Shown: piece by piece, positions 1 to 12,105 of the stretch
How positions within the stretch are numbered: the stretch's first letter is position 1
Layout of the letters: every line of letters starts with the position of its first letter
From: Campylorhamphus procurvoides
Lineage: Eukaryota > Chordata > Aves > Passeriformes > Dendrocolaptidae
DNA: 64,000 bases
Assembly: GCA_013396655.1 (NCBI GenBank)
Contig: WBMV01003156.1
Location: forward strand, 2,437,361-2,501,360
Direction: 5' to 3'
The notes under the pieces: model-generated
The model's input: only the letters and a program-made list of their open reading frames with translations
What the model was told of the DNA's origin: nothing
Databases searched by the model: none
Translations under genes and position numbers: made by a program

Positions 1-3000
1 AAGTGGGAAAACCTGTGCAACCATACAGTCATTTAGTTATCACACTTCACTGCCTTTTAGAATGGACACAATGTTGTAAAACCTCTATTTTTTGATCCTA
101 CTTTCAAATTCAAACTCAATAAGTTATTCCTGGTAGACTAATATTGACTACAGGAACATTGCATTTCCCCTAAAGTGCAAAAAAACACAAGCTCCTTTCC
201 TTAGCGAATATAAGAAGTAAAAATCAGAATTAATAACAAAAGTGTTACTCCCTTTTTACACATATAACACCTCAACAATGAAGCTCACTTGTTAAATGTA
301 AGGAACAGGCTCTGCGGAACAGAAAAATACCTCAGCACAACCTACAAAGCAGCCCAGGCTGCACACAGGGAACATGTCACCCTACTAATCCCATAACAGT
401 CCATTTATTTTTCATCTCATCCTCCCCTAGTCTCTGCACCTGAAGCTGCTGCTCTCTCTATGTGATGCCCTGACACAAACAGTGTTTGTGTGATGAGTTT
501 TTTTATTTTTTTAAAGGAATCTGTAGAGCTTCTTATCTCTGCGCTCTCTCACTCACTCTCCCCCCTCTCCATTTTCTGGTTTATGTTTTTTGCTTGTTTC
601 TGACAGACAATAAAATTATTTTTAAAATTCCTTTGTTAATACCCTAGAAGTGAAGTATCAGAATAAAAAATGTAGACAAATCAATATTAGACTTGCTTTA
701 TTTGTAGGGAAAAAAAGAAAACCAAAACAACAACAACAAAAAATTGAAATTTAGATGAACAAAAGACAAGAAAAATATCTCAAACTAATTGACAGATCTT
801 CTCTCTCTCAAAAAAAAGTTTTATATACTTCTAGAGTAGAGAAATATCAAACTTAGTAAGTAAGATTTGGCAATTCAAAAGCTGACACTAACAATATACT
901 AGACTTGGTAAGTCAATTGCCATTTTGTTCAAATGGAGATAAAAGGCACTTTTGGTAGAAGCTGCAGATATTGTCACATCAGGTAAGATGCTAAATACTA
1001 AAGAGAGAAACAAAGCTGAACGACTGTAGTAGAAATAAATAACGTAGAAAAATATAAACCTGGAAGACTGTCTATGTAAATATCAAACAAGAAACTTGTA
1101 TATCATATTTTCACCTTGATTTCCTCTAAACACACATACCAATTACACATATAATAACATGAGTGATTCTTTAAACCAGCCTCTTGAACAATGACACACA
1201 AAATAGGATCTTTATTCTTCTCTTATTTGTGCATGGGAAGTAAACATATTTCATCTAAAAGTATTTTCCAAATGACTTCAAAACACTTTACAGAAGTAAC
1301 TCCATAGGAGATTGCTACTGTATTCTATTGCTAACTTTGACTTTTTAAAAAATTCCATTTTGTAGCCTTTTAAAATATGTTTCTGTCCTTTTAAAGTTTG
1401 ATACGTCACTGTGTTTGCACCTCACTTTGCTGTATGAAATGAACATGGAAAATGTAGGAATACTTTCCTTTGTATGTTTGTATCAGAAGTCTGTAGGTGC
1501 ACCCCACACCCACAAAGGACATGTTGCAGTATCAGAGGGAGAGCCATCTACACAAACATTACAATAGACAGTTTCTAGCGCATTAAAATCAGTGGGGGGA
1601 AGAAAGAAACCAGCACTATCATGATCAGTAGAGATAAGCAAAGTGGCCTTTTCAAAGGTCACTACTTCAGGTAAACAGGCAGACCCACCTGCCACACAAA
1701 TCTGAACCAACAGACAGTCCATGGCATTTCCTGCAAACCTACAACTCCAGGCTGATCCTGCAAATGTACAACTCCAATGGTATTGTTAAATAAAGAGGAA
1801 AAAAAATGATTATCCACCTTCTCACAGTGTAATCGTTTGGGCAAAAGGATACTAATGAAACAGAACCTTCCCTTACTCAGTAAGGGAGCAGACAAGTAAG
1901 TGTTAATTCACATCTCAAAAACCAACTTCTGCATTTTCAACACAAAACCATATGTCATGCACCATGAAGACTATTATATGCAACTGAGGGTATAAACATT
2001 TTCTTCACAGATGTCTTAATGTTTTCTAATAGAGTGAAAAATGAAGCTCTTTCCTCAGTTACAGCTACAGGCATTTCTAGGTTGCAATGCATATCCTGCA
2101 CCCATTTTTTGAAGCTAACTTGATTAAAAACGCTCCTCAGTTATACTTCAGCCAAGTAGAATTCAACCATATGAGGGCGTAACAAAGGTAATTTGGTCGA
2201 ATTATACAAAGTAGAGCAATTAGAACTCATCAGAAGTTGCTTTAACTATAAAATTAAATCCTTACTGTTTTCATTATATTCATATATGTTTAACACTTCA
2301 GGCAATCTTCTGAAAGCTATTATATATGTTAAACTGAATGCATCCTCTGACACTCCACAGAAAAGCACACAGGGAAAGCTGAGATGAAGCTACTGGGCCA
2401 GTAAGGCCCTTGAGAAAAAGGAGGCTCTAGAGCAAATTTTCCTATTCCTGTGTACGTGAACAAAATATGCTGCTGATACATCAGCACAGCAACGTTTCTT
2501 TGGGCTAATGTTTTGGTTTTGTTTTGTTTGTTTTTTAATTGCTAGATCCCACCTGGACATGGGGGGGGAAAAAATTGGATTAACATATGAAGCAGAAAAA
2601 TCTCATCTTTGTTCTTTTAAAATTTTATTAATATCAAATCTAGGTGAATTAATCAGTAAGAAAAATTGTTAATTAGTTTTAAAATAAAGTAATGCTATCT
2701 ACAACTATGAAGCAAAATTTTGTCATACTACTGAGAAGTGCACCTGATATACAGAGGTGAGTAAAAATCTAATAATAGTGCTGTTTAGAATGATGTTACA
2801 ATTTTATCTCTGGACAAATGCTTTAAATTGCATCGGCGTGGGAAATTGTCCTGTTGATTTGAGAGGTTTTTCAAAAGATATGAGTTCAGTCTTCATTTTT
2901 TCTGTATTCAAAGGTTTTACTGGCTGTAATGAAAGAGTGCAAAGAATAAATTGCTTGCTTTCTCAGTCTCAGACTAAATTCACTTTTTATGTGTGCATAA

Positions 3001-4404
3001 AGCGAAAGGCCCCTCTTAAGGGTTTGAAATGAGGGTGCATAATGACTTCAAATTGGACAAACCCTTAAGTTCCTATCATTTCAGTCCTGAAATTAGTAAA
3101 AAATGAACACAGAACAGTCTAGCAGTAAGGATTTTCATTAACATTGTCTCCCGTATTTCATCCAGCTTTTCCTTTCATCAAATCCACTGCAGGCACAAGC
3201 AATTCTGCACTACTCCCTAAACTCTGGAGGTCACGAGGGGGAGTAAAATCTATTAATTAACATATTTTGGATATTAAAAAAAAGTTTACAGTAAATGACT
3301 ATGTGTCCTTATTTGCTGCATCTACATCCACTTTTAACATACCATACACATGCTTTATGTTCAAGAGACAGAGGTTCAAAATAACTTAAAAGAATATTTT
3401 TAAATGTTATGTATCCTTTATATCTTACTGTATTCCTTGATAAGTAAGTTATTTAAAAACAGAAAGTGGGTTTCTTTTCAAAGCAAGAGAGGAAAAATAC
3501 TTGAAACTTCAAAATCAATGACTTTTTTAAAAAAGATGAATGCTTTCACATGAACAAGGTGCTAGATTTAGCAACAGTAGATTTTTACTACAGGTTAGAA
3601 CTTGCATAACAGACTTTATAAAAAAAGAAGCAGTTATATCACAGCTCAGCCCTGGAATTAGGAATCCCTTGGTAAGTGTGCATTTCAAAGAAACACAAGT
3701 GAAACTTAAAATAACACTGAAGCCTGTTAAAAGAACCTAAAAATAAACTACAGGTAAAAAATAATCAAGGTAAAAATGTGTTATAGAAAGAACATGCAGT
3801 TCTCAGTTCAAAAATACATTCACCAATAATGTAATCAGGAAATGACTGGTATAACATTCCCATGTTTCTAATAGTTAAAATAATTAAAAAAACCCAACAA
3901 CAAAACAACGAAGCGCCCCACACATTAAAACTAATGTAAACCAAGTTCACCAACCAAAAAATGTTTTTGTTCTTAGATAGTTCCAACCACCTATAAGTAC
4001 ACTCGTGATTACTATATTTTTAATTTGCTCAGATTTATTAGATTCAATCTGAATATACAGCATAAAGATATATATTACCTAGGAATTTATCCTTTCTCAA
4101 TAACTTACTACCCTCTTTTCAGTCATCAATAAACACTAATAATTCACATAGGACATACTACACCCCCTTTCTAGCAATCCTTTGTTTTAAGAAGCTTTAT
4201 AGATATCTTTAGTAAGAAATTTTGGTTGAAAGGGTCTTACATAAAAACTGAAAGATTCTCTAAAACTGGGGTCTCATTGTTATGCAAAGACCTGCTGATG
4301 AAAAGAAGCACCTTAAAAAGAACTGTGTCAGGGAATACAATAGGATTTGGAAATAAGATGAAAAAGATGCTGACCAGAAGAAAGATCCTGGCGGTGAGAG
4401 ACGA

Positions 4405-4715
4405 TCCCATAGATCAGAGAATCATAGAATATTTCCAATTGAAAGGCACCCAAAAGGATCATTGAGTTCATCTTCCTGCTCCTCCCAGGACTTCCTAAAA
4501 CTAAATCATGGGATTAAAAGCCACATCCAGAGCCTCTTTGAACTCTTACAAGCTTGGTGCTATGACCACTTCACTGGACAGCCTGTTTCACTCACTGATC
4601 ATCCTCTGAGTGAAGAACCTCTCCCTAATGTCCAATCTGAACTTGCCCTGCTGCAGCTTCAGGGCATTTCCTCATGTCCTGTTGTCAGTCAACAGAGAGG
4701 TATGTGGAGACAAGT
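4405..4715 (-). mobile_element. CR1 LINE 3' end, minus strand
   Basis: The plus strand reads as the reverse complement of a CR1 3' end. It starts with agagaatcatagaatatttcc (the tail), followed by gaaaggcacccaaaaggatc, ttcctgctcctcccaggact and the block gcttggtgctatgaccactt. Similarity fades after about 4700, so the 5' limit is approximate. The two modest open frames over it are by-products and not genes. It lies in the same orientation as DMD, within intron 9. Confidence 0.88.
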
Positions 4716-6267
4716 GGCAGGGCATGCCAGGGATGTCCAACATCTGTAAATGCAGGCAGTGGCACAGCTCAAGCTGATACAACTTTCTTCCTGACTTTCC
4801 TGGACCAGCAGCAACCTCTGCCTAGGGAAGAGGAGATCTCATGAGCTTAGCTCTGAGAGGAACTGAATGAATGTGTGAATAAATAAGCAGACTGAATACA
4901 CTGGTCTCACTGGCTTCTTAAATACTGGGATCCAGATCCACTATGTGTTGTCACTAATCTGTGAGAGTGCTGACATTTTTGACAACAAAAGCCCTTGAAA
5001 AAGAGTCTACAGTAGACATTTAAATAATAAAAAACAAAAAAAACCCACAAAGCAGTGACAGGAAACAACTGGCATCTTCACAACCTCCCAGACTTGGAGA
5101 AGAAACCATCACATCAGTTTGTCAGACTGTTATCAAAAATATGAAATATATAAATACACTTGAAACTGTTTGTTCCATCATTTTGTGAACTGTTCCTTGA
5201 CAACATGGCATTCGGGAGAGCTCCCTAAGAAATCTGGAAGATTTGAACCTAGCTTCATTTTTCCCTTTCTGCATTTCCTTCTGACCTCTGGTAACAGAAT
5301 TCCTATTTTCTTATGGTTAGTCTGAGTCTTAGTGATATTAACTAGTTTTACAGAAACAGTGTCTAGCTTTTTGAATGGAGCAAGTTTCTTCTTAAATGAG
5401 AACACTAAATTAAATGAGGCTAATGGCTGGGATTATACTTGTTGCCCAAATTATATCCACCATGATCCCATGGATTAAATGCGCAGATAATTCAGTATTT
5501 CCAGTTTCCTGACTTCTAATTTAGATTATTTCATAAATCTCCCCAATGCTGGCAGTGGGATATTTTCTGTAATGTATACCTTATCACCAAGAAGTTGAAA
5601 CTAAACTTCTCCCTAGTTGTACTTTATGAGAGCTGTCTTCTGATGCCTCTCCAAAGAGCACTTTACCACAGGGCATACAGGAGGTTACTTGAATCACAAC
5701 CTCTGAGCGAAAGAAAGGTCTGGTTTAGTTCATAGGAAAGCAATACAGCAATTCTGTGATGCTGTACCACTAAAGTGTTGGCACAGATGAACCCTAAAAG
5801 GTCCCAGAAAGGAGGTCTAGCACTTTTAAATTAAAGAAATTCAATTGCTGGCAGAAGACCAAGAGTGTGGCAAATTAGGGCTCTAGAAAACAAGAAATCT
5901 AAACGACAAGACTGCCAGAAGGATCCTGTGCTATGTGAATAAATTCAGCTTACTTTTATGAGTTTTCAATGACTTTCCAAGTTAATGACTATAGTTATGT
6001 ACATGAGAAAGACCTGTACAGCAACTCTGTAAAATCCATATAAAAACTGCCCAGAGAAAATGATCAAAAACACATTACAATACTTCCGTAAAACAAGAGT
6101 AATGACTGGAGGATTAGGAATTTCCCACAAACTATGACTAGGTTGAGGCCTGAGGTGAAGCCTCTAATTCCTAAGTCCCAAATCAAATCAAATGTGCCAG
6201 TGAATACTGTCCTCATTTACCACTAGTGCATCTCAAATGATTTCAATTCAAATATGTTGAAGCTTGT

Positions 6268-6355
6268 CAGTTTAAATGTTAAGAGTAATTCTGCTCAGAA
6301 GCTCTGTATTTCAGTTTAAATGTTAAGAGTAATTCTGCTCACAAGCTCTGTATTT
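6268..6355. repeat. 44-bp tandem duplication
   Basis: Two head-to-tail copies, 6268-6311 and 6312-6355, each beginning cagtttaaatgttaagag and ending gctctgtattt. They differ at one base (ctcagaag versus ctcacaag). The near identity points to a recent local duplication. Confidence 0.95.
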
Positions 6356-6595
6356 CGTATAACATAATGTAGAATGCACAACTCCTGTCAAAAGAACAAA
6401 AATCTACAATGAAAGAGATGAATGGTCTTGATTTTGCATAATAGATAATTTAAGGTAGTCAGGCTCAGATTTGACCTTTTAGACAGACTTGTCAAAAGCT
6501 TAGTTACAGAAGCACCAGTCTCAAAATATACATAGGCTTTGTTCATCTCACTTTTTTCAGTGTTTATATTTTCAGCACTCTTTTTCCAATAGGGT

Positions 6596-7488
6596 ATGGA
6601 GGGTACCCTCACTCAGTTGGCAGGTAACACCAAGTTGGGTGGGAGTGTTGATCTGCTGGAGGGAAGACCCTAAAGAGGGATTTGGACAGGCTGAATTGAT
6701 GGGCTGAGGCCAATTATAGGAGCCTCAACAAGGTACAGTGCCATGTTCTGCACTTGGGTCACAACAATCCCAGGCAAGTCTCCAGGCTTGGGGCAAAGTG
6801 GCTCAAAAGCTGCCCAGTGGAAAAGGACCTGGGGGTGATGGTCGACAGCTGGCTGAACATGAACAACCAGTATGCCCAGGCGGCCCAGAAGGCCAATGGC
6901 ATCCTGGCTTGTGTCAGAAATAGTGTGGCCATCAGGACCAGGAAAATGACTGCCCCCTTCTACTCAGCACTGGTGAGGCCACACCTCAAATCCTGTGTTC
7001 AGTTTTGGGCCCCTAACTACAAGAAAGACACTGAGGTGCTGGAGCGTGCCCAGGGAAGGACAGTGGAGCTGGTGAAGGGTCTGGAGCACAAGTCTGAGGA
7101 GAAGCAGCTGAGGGAATAGCACCTGGAGAAAAGGAGGCTCAGGGGAGACCTTACTGCTCTGCATAACTGCTTAAAGAGAGGATGTAGCGAGGTGGGGGTC
7201 AGTCTCTTCTCCCAAGTAACAAGCAACAGAAGAAGAGAAAATGGCTGCAAGCTGTGCCAGGGGAGGTTCAGATTAGATACTGGGAAAAAATTTGTTGCTG
7301 AAAGGGTTATCAGGCACTGGAACAGTCTACCCAGAGAAGTGGTGGAGTCACCATCCCTGAAAGAATTTAAAAGAGCTATATATGGGGGACTTAGAGACAA
7401 GATTTAGTTGTGGACTTGGCAGTATCAGGCTAAGAGGGACTCAAGGTCCTTAAGTGTCATTTCCAAACGAAATGATTCTATGATTCCA
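6596..7488 (+). mobile_element. CR1 LINE, 5'-truncated, with ORF2 end and 3' tail
   Basis: About 890 bp of CR1 non-LTR retrotransposon in plus orientation, antisense to DMD. The reading frame from about 6754 to 7116 gives CR1 ORF2 C-terminal motifs (KDLGVMVDSWLNM, APFYSALVRPHLKSCVQFWA, VLERAQGR), then a stop, and a second frame near 7192-7407 continues with [14 protein letters not shown] and [20 protein letters not shown]. The element ends with the CR1 hallmark cgaaatgattctatgattcc. Stops and frame changes make it a dead copy. The 5' truncation is normal for CR1. It is one of the better-preserved copies in the window. Confidence 0.95.
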
Positions 7489-10400
7489 TATCATAAAAAA
7501 TTTCTTTTCTATGTACTTCAGTGTTTTACAATTTTATTTTTTTAACCCATTTAAAGCTGTATGTTTTATGTACTGTGGAGGTAGTAAGTAGCAAGGAAAA
7601 ATGAAGGCAATGAGATAAGAGTTTTGCCTGGGATCAGTACTAGGAACTGCTGTGATTAAAGAAAACAGAAAGTAAACCTAGCATTCTTCTTGGTCAGGTG
7701 TTCAATGAGATGAATCAATAAAACAAAACCCAATGCTTACATAAATATAAAACAGAAGTGAAAAGCTAATTTTAAATGACGATTTTCAGATGTCTCAGAA
7801 AATTAACTTGAGGATCTTTTTTTTTCCTAAGTGAAGCCAAACAGACTGTCTTATTACAGAGAGTGCAAGATGCAAGATGAAATACAGAGCTGTGGTCAGG
7901 AAGCCTTGGGTAATAGCTGAGCAGTAACTGCCACCTGAAATGTGTCAATAGAAACATTTTCTCCTGGGCCTTAATGTTAATACAGTGAAATCGAGGATTC
8001 AGATTTGAGAAGTGGATTCCTGTACCAAGATCTGCATGAGTTTATGAACACTCTTTGAGTAAACAAGGTAAAGGAAGAAAACTTCTTTTGATTTTTTTTT
8101 TTTTAGCAGAAAAACTGCTATTGATGTTACCAATTGCATTAATGCTTAACCACTTCAATCAGAAGTGGGGAAGCACAGATCAAACCATAAGAAGGCACTG
8201 AGTGAACAGGTTGGCAGAACAACGATTTCCTTTGATTCTGAGATGTGTCACAGGTAAGCAAAGCAAAAGTATGAGTGACAGAGTAAGAATTCAGAAAGGA
8301 AGAGTGAATTTAGATACGAGTTCTGAAATTACTAGGATGAGTGAAGATTGGGAAAGCAAAGTGAAATGTGACATAAAATAACAGACAACGGCAGAAGATA
8401 GAAGGGAAAGAACTTTGACAGATGATGGTGTATAAGTAAATGTTATTCCTTCGGGCTAATACAGAGCTCAGAGAATCATAATTCATATCTCTTTTACAAT
8501 TTCTGACAACTTACATATGCAGCAAACGTATACACATAGATCACATGCCATATTTGGTCAAATACCAAGTACGACAGTGATAACAATCTTTGGAAAGAGT
8601 TCTTTTATAATTTACTTTCCTTCTGAGTTCCAGTTGTCTCCTGCTTGGACTACAAAATCTATTGGAGCATTCTTCCAAATGCAGAACTTTAAAAATAGAA
8701 TGAAATCAACCACTATGACCTTTAATCTCAGCAGCAAGAAGCTTTAGAGAGAAGCTGGTGAAAGAGTTTTTGTTGACTGTTGCTATCTAATTATTACCTT
8801 GGGGAAATTATAATATTAAGGTTCTGTAAACTGAAAGCTTGCAGAGGTCTGAAGAGAAAGAATAATTCTATGATTTCAACTGAAGACCAACTTACTTAGT
8901 GAAAATCTTGCTTCTCTATCACAGCACCTTCCAATGAAACCGGTAGACCACAGTCAACTAAATTTACTGAAATTTTTCTTTGATAACTAGAGAGGAATAA
9001 GAGTCAGTTGGCTAAACTTAAAAAAAAAAAAAACTCAATTTCATCTTAATTTTTTTAATGAGTCCTCTAGATAAGTAGATTTCACTGAAAAAAATTACAG
9101 GCAGTTGCAGCATCTACAATGGTATCCAAAAATGATAGTAGAGCTGACAGAAAATTGAAAGGCTACTAAGACAAGAATTGTAAATCAAACTATTTGATTT
9201 AGTTAAAACAGATGTGATTAAGGTTTTAAGGGATTATTATATCAGCTTCAGATATCTAGAGAAAAAAATATCAACCACTATTTTACCAGAATTGTAAATT
9301 TGTTTTAATAAGTAAACAGTGACTGCTTTTCAAGAAATACATGGCTAGTGGAAAAAAAAATAACCACTGATTAAGAATTGAATATATTGAATATTATTGT
9401 TATTGTTTTTATTGTTATTATTTGCAGTACAAGTTTATCTTGATTATAATGAGATTGTGTCTGGTGATTTTTAAGTGAATGCTTTTCATTTGTTAATATC
9501 TATTGTGGCTGGGGATAGTTATTGCATATAAGTGTAGACAAAGCTTCCAAATTCAAGAAGAAAATATCTGTAAATTAGAATGCAAGATGAGGACTGAATA
9601 ATATAATTGTATATTTTCTTAGTATATTTTAATAACTATGTTTTTTAGAAATGACAAATTGTATCAGCTTATGCATTATGCTTCATGGTGGAGATGTTGA
9701 CAAAACCCACAACTGATGACAATAAAAGCACCTCAAGAAAAAGATGCTATCCTATATCATGACTTGTCATTCTTCTTAAATACCAATATAGTGCCTAAGT
9801 GCAACAAAACAATTAGAACAGTTTTAAACACCTTGTTTAAAAGCTGTGTGAATCATCAATAAAACACATTGGTGTTAGTATAATGCAGTAGGACTCATGC
9901 GTGTGTGAATAGGATTTCTGTCCCGGAGTATTTAAAGGGTCATAATTCAATTAAAGATCTGTCACTTGGAGAGTGGATTTGGAAACAGTGTTTCACTGAA
10001 GTATGATTTTACAATAACTTTTTAGAGGTTAGACAGAATTAAGTATCCAGAAGTGAACTCAGACTGTATTGCCAAATATTTCCCCAAAGTAATGAAAGGA
10101 AAGTACATTGCAGTACACAACATGACCTTGGCTCCCACACTTGTCTGAAGTTATAAAAATTCAACTACTGAAATGCTATTTATTAGCTGAAACAAGTTTT
10201 ATTAAACCACCACAGGTATTTAAGAGTTTAAAAAAAAAATCAAACATAATGGCCTAACCTGAATGCTAGCATGGTGCCATCTGTGATAAAAGTGACCACC
10301 TGTTGTAATCTAATAATACAGGCCATATAAAGAATATCAAATTTAATGTTTCTTTTCTCTTTTTTCCCAACTACAGTACTTTTTTCCCTTCTAAGAAATG

Positions 10401-10837
10401 CCATCACTTGCTGTTTTCTAAAACAGGAAGCATTAGGAAAAGAAGGAGAAAACCAATGGCACTTGGTTTTCTATAACTAAACCTGAAACAGAAATATAAT
10501 AATTAGATGCTAAATCCAACTTATGTTTGATTTGTTCTTTTAATACGTTTTTAAGGCAATGTATGTAGTATTGTGAAAAATAACAAAGGAAGCAGTTTAT
10601 TATTCTAAAAGAGCAGTGCTTGAATGTTACTCATCCCTAACAATCAGCATAATACCTACTGCCAGCCATGCAGAAATACACAGTAAAAGTAACCACTCCA
10701 CAGAAAGAAAAAAAAAAATCCTGAAAAGAGCAGGTCATCAAGATCAGGTGTAAGCAAAATGCACAAGCTCTTCCACTCCAAGCACAAGCTTAATAAAGCA
10801 CGTATTTTTAAAAAATAAAATGACAATAGTGACAGAC

Positions 10838-10960
10838 CTGTGGAGGAACCTGCCTCCTTTTTTGCTCAGGGGATGTGACATAGACAGTTTGTGCATACGC
10901 GTAACTTTTGAACCGCGGTTTAGGAGAAGGTGAAGGTCCCTGGGGTACACTGACTGTGAT
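10838..10960 (-). CDS. DMD: Dystrophin exon 9 (hinge 1), short and diverged
   Basis: Read from 10960 down to 10838, after the acceptor tttgttcatag and up to CCACAG|gtctgt. It is 123 bp, exactly 41 codons, phase 0 at both ends; human exon 9 is 129 bp. The peptide opens ITVSVPQG and carries the recognisable hinge 1 motif SPKPRFKSYAYAQ, then a diverged end (VYVTSPEQKRRQVPPQ) where two codons are missing relative to human. In frame with exon 8 it continues directly from SQE. Hinge 1 is a flexible linker between the actin-binding domain and the spectrin repeats. The donor departs from gtaagt at several positions, so recognition may be weak. Skipping this exon would keep the frame, and exon 9 is a known cassette exon in mammals. 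Its short length and CpG-rich codons (CCG CGG, GCG) stand out against the AT-rich introns. Confidence 0.93.
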
Positions 10961-11926
10961 CTATGAACAAATTAGAGTAGAAGCGACACGTGGGTAGGAG
11001 CAGGGATTAAAGGATCAATTTTAAGAGTAGCTGAAATAAAACGGGCAGGAAGGTCATCACCAGTTTTATTTTTCAAGGACAATGTTTGTATTCAGGAGGC
11101 AAAATTGGGATGGTATTAAGGAAAGCTCTCATTTAATCTGACATCCTTACCAAAAACAACAAACTGTCAGGACTCAATACCAGCAGAATACCAATGTAAA
11201 TTGAAGCTTCTTTATAATTTACAAGCAAAAGCTTGTAAAATCTTGTGGCACATCTTGAATAAACAGAGCCAATACTTATCTGCTCAGTGCTATAGAGGAG
11301 AGTGAGCATTCCAAAACCAATATATATCAAATTACATTTAGGCAAGCACATTAGACCTAAAATTGGCTAAACACTTCAGCAGAGACTGTCTGATGATTTG
11401 TCAAAAACATAACTGACATGGCAACCAGAAATTAATTCCAAGTATTACATGAGCTTTTTGCGAGGCCAACTGTACACTGAGGAGATATTATCCTAAAACA
11501 CAAGTTAGTGTAACTAAAATGCTAAAAAATTTATAAATGTACCAAGAATATGGAGAAATGTCAACTTCTATTCTCTGAAAAAGATAAACATGTTTCTACA
11601 TGTCTCTTTTTAGATGTAAAGCCTCTCCCAGTTTCTTTGTTCTTCTTTGAGGTGCACTACCACAACCAAAACACCCAGTGCTGTACAAGAGGAGTGCAAA
11701 GCACTTATCTGATGGTTACTTTTGAAACAGCATGGTGCATGATAAAAACTAGCATGAAAGTACATACAAACAAGCACATTTGACTTGACTGGAGTGAAGG
11801 GACTTTGCCCATTATGCCCATGGGTTTTTTTGCCTTCCACTGCTCAGGTAACATGCAACTCGGAGTAGGACAGGGTTAAAAAAACATTTTGGAGCAGCAA
11901 GATGAAAGAAGAAAAGTGAAACTCAC
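10961..11926 (-). other. DMD: DMD intron 8 (966 bp)
   Basis: This is the short intron between exon 8 and exon 9, with gtgagt at its 5' end (plus-strand coordinate 11926) and ttcatag at its 3' end. The human intron 8 is also short (about 1.1 kb), so the tight exon 8-exon 9 pairing is conserved. No repeat or other gene is evident inside it. Confidence 0.93.
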
Positions 11927-12105
11927 TTCTTGTGAAAAATGCTGTTCATGTACTTCTATGTGCTCTTCTCTAGTGACCCTTGAGTGTCGTGGCAGCATCT
12001 CCACCTCCCTGATGGCCTCCATGGTGACTTTCTGGGGCAGAACTTGGAAGAGGGAAGTCACATACATTAAGATGGACTTCTTATCTGGACAGGCAGTGGC
12101 AACGT
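11927..12105 (-). CDS. DMD: Dystrophin exon 8 (end of CH2, start of hinge 1)
   Basis: Read from 12105 down to 11927. The acceptor is ttttcttttccag and the donor is CAAGAA|gtgagt. The exon is 179 bp; human exon 8 is 182 bp, so one codon is missing in frame. Its first two bases complete Asp from exon 7, and it ends on a full Glu codon (phase 0). The peptide has [18 protein letters not shown], the last CH2 helix region, then [11 protein letters not shown], then a diverged tail [17 protein letters not shown] leading into hinge 1. The missing codon lies in this tail, near EQ-HFSQ. The CH2 part is nearly identical to mammals while the hinge tail is not, as expected for a linker. An open frame continues past the donor into intron 8, but that extension is not coding. 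Confidence 0.96.

Larger units (their letters stand above)
1..10837 (-). other. DMD: DMD intron 9, partial
   Basis: AT-rich non-coding sequence downstream of exon 9 in the gene's direction, running off the left edge. I looked for exon 10 (start of the first spectrin-repeat region) and did not see it, so it probably lies beyond position 1. Contents I can name are a CR1 3' end near 4405-4715, a longer CR1 copy at 6596-7488 and a 44-bp tandem duplication at 6268-6355. The rest shows only short A or T runs and scattered chance reading frames. I see no other gene, promoter or RNA gene here. Confidence 0.85.

Noticed and set aside
7017..7400. 127-codon minus-strand open frame
   Set aside because: It is the antisense shadow of the plus-strand CR1 ORF2 sequence.
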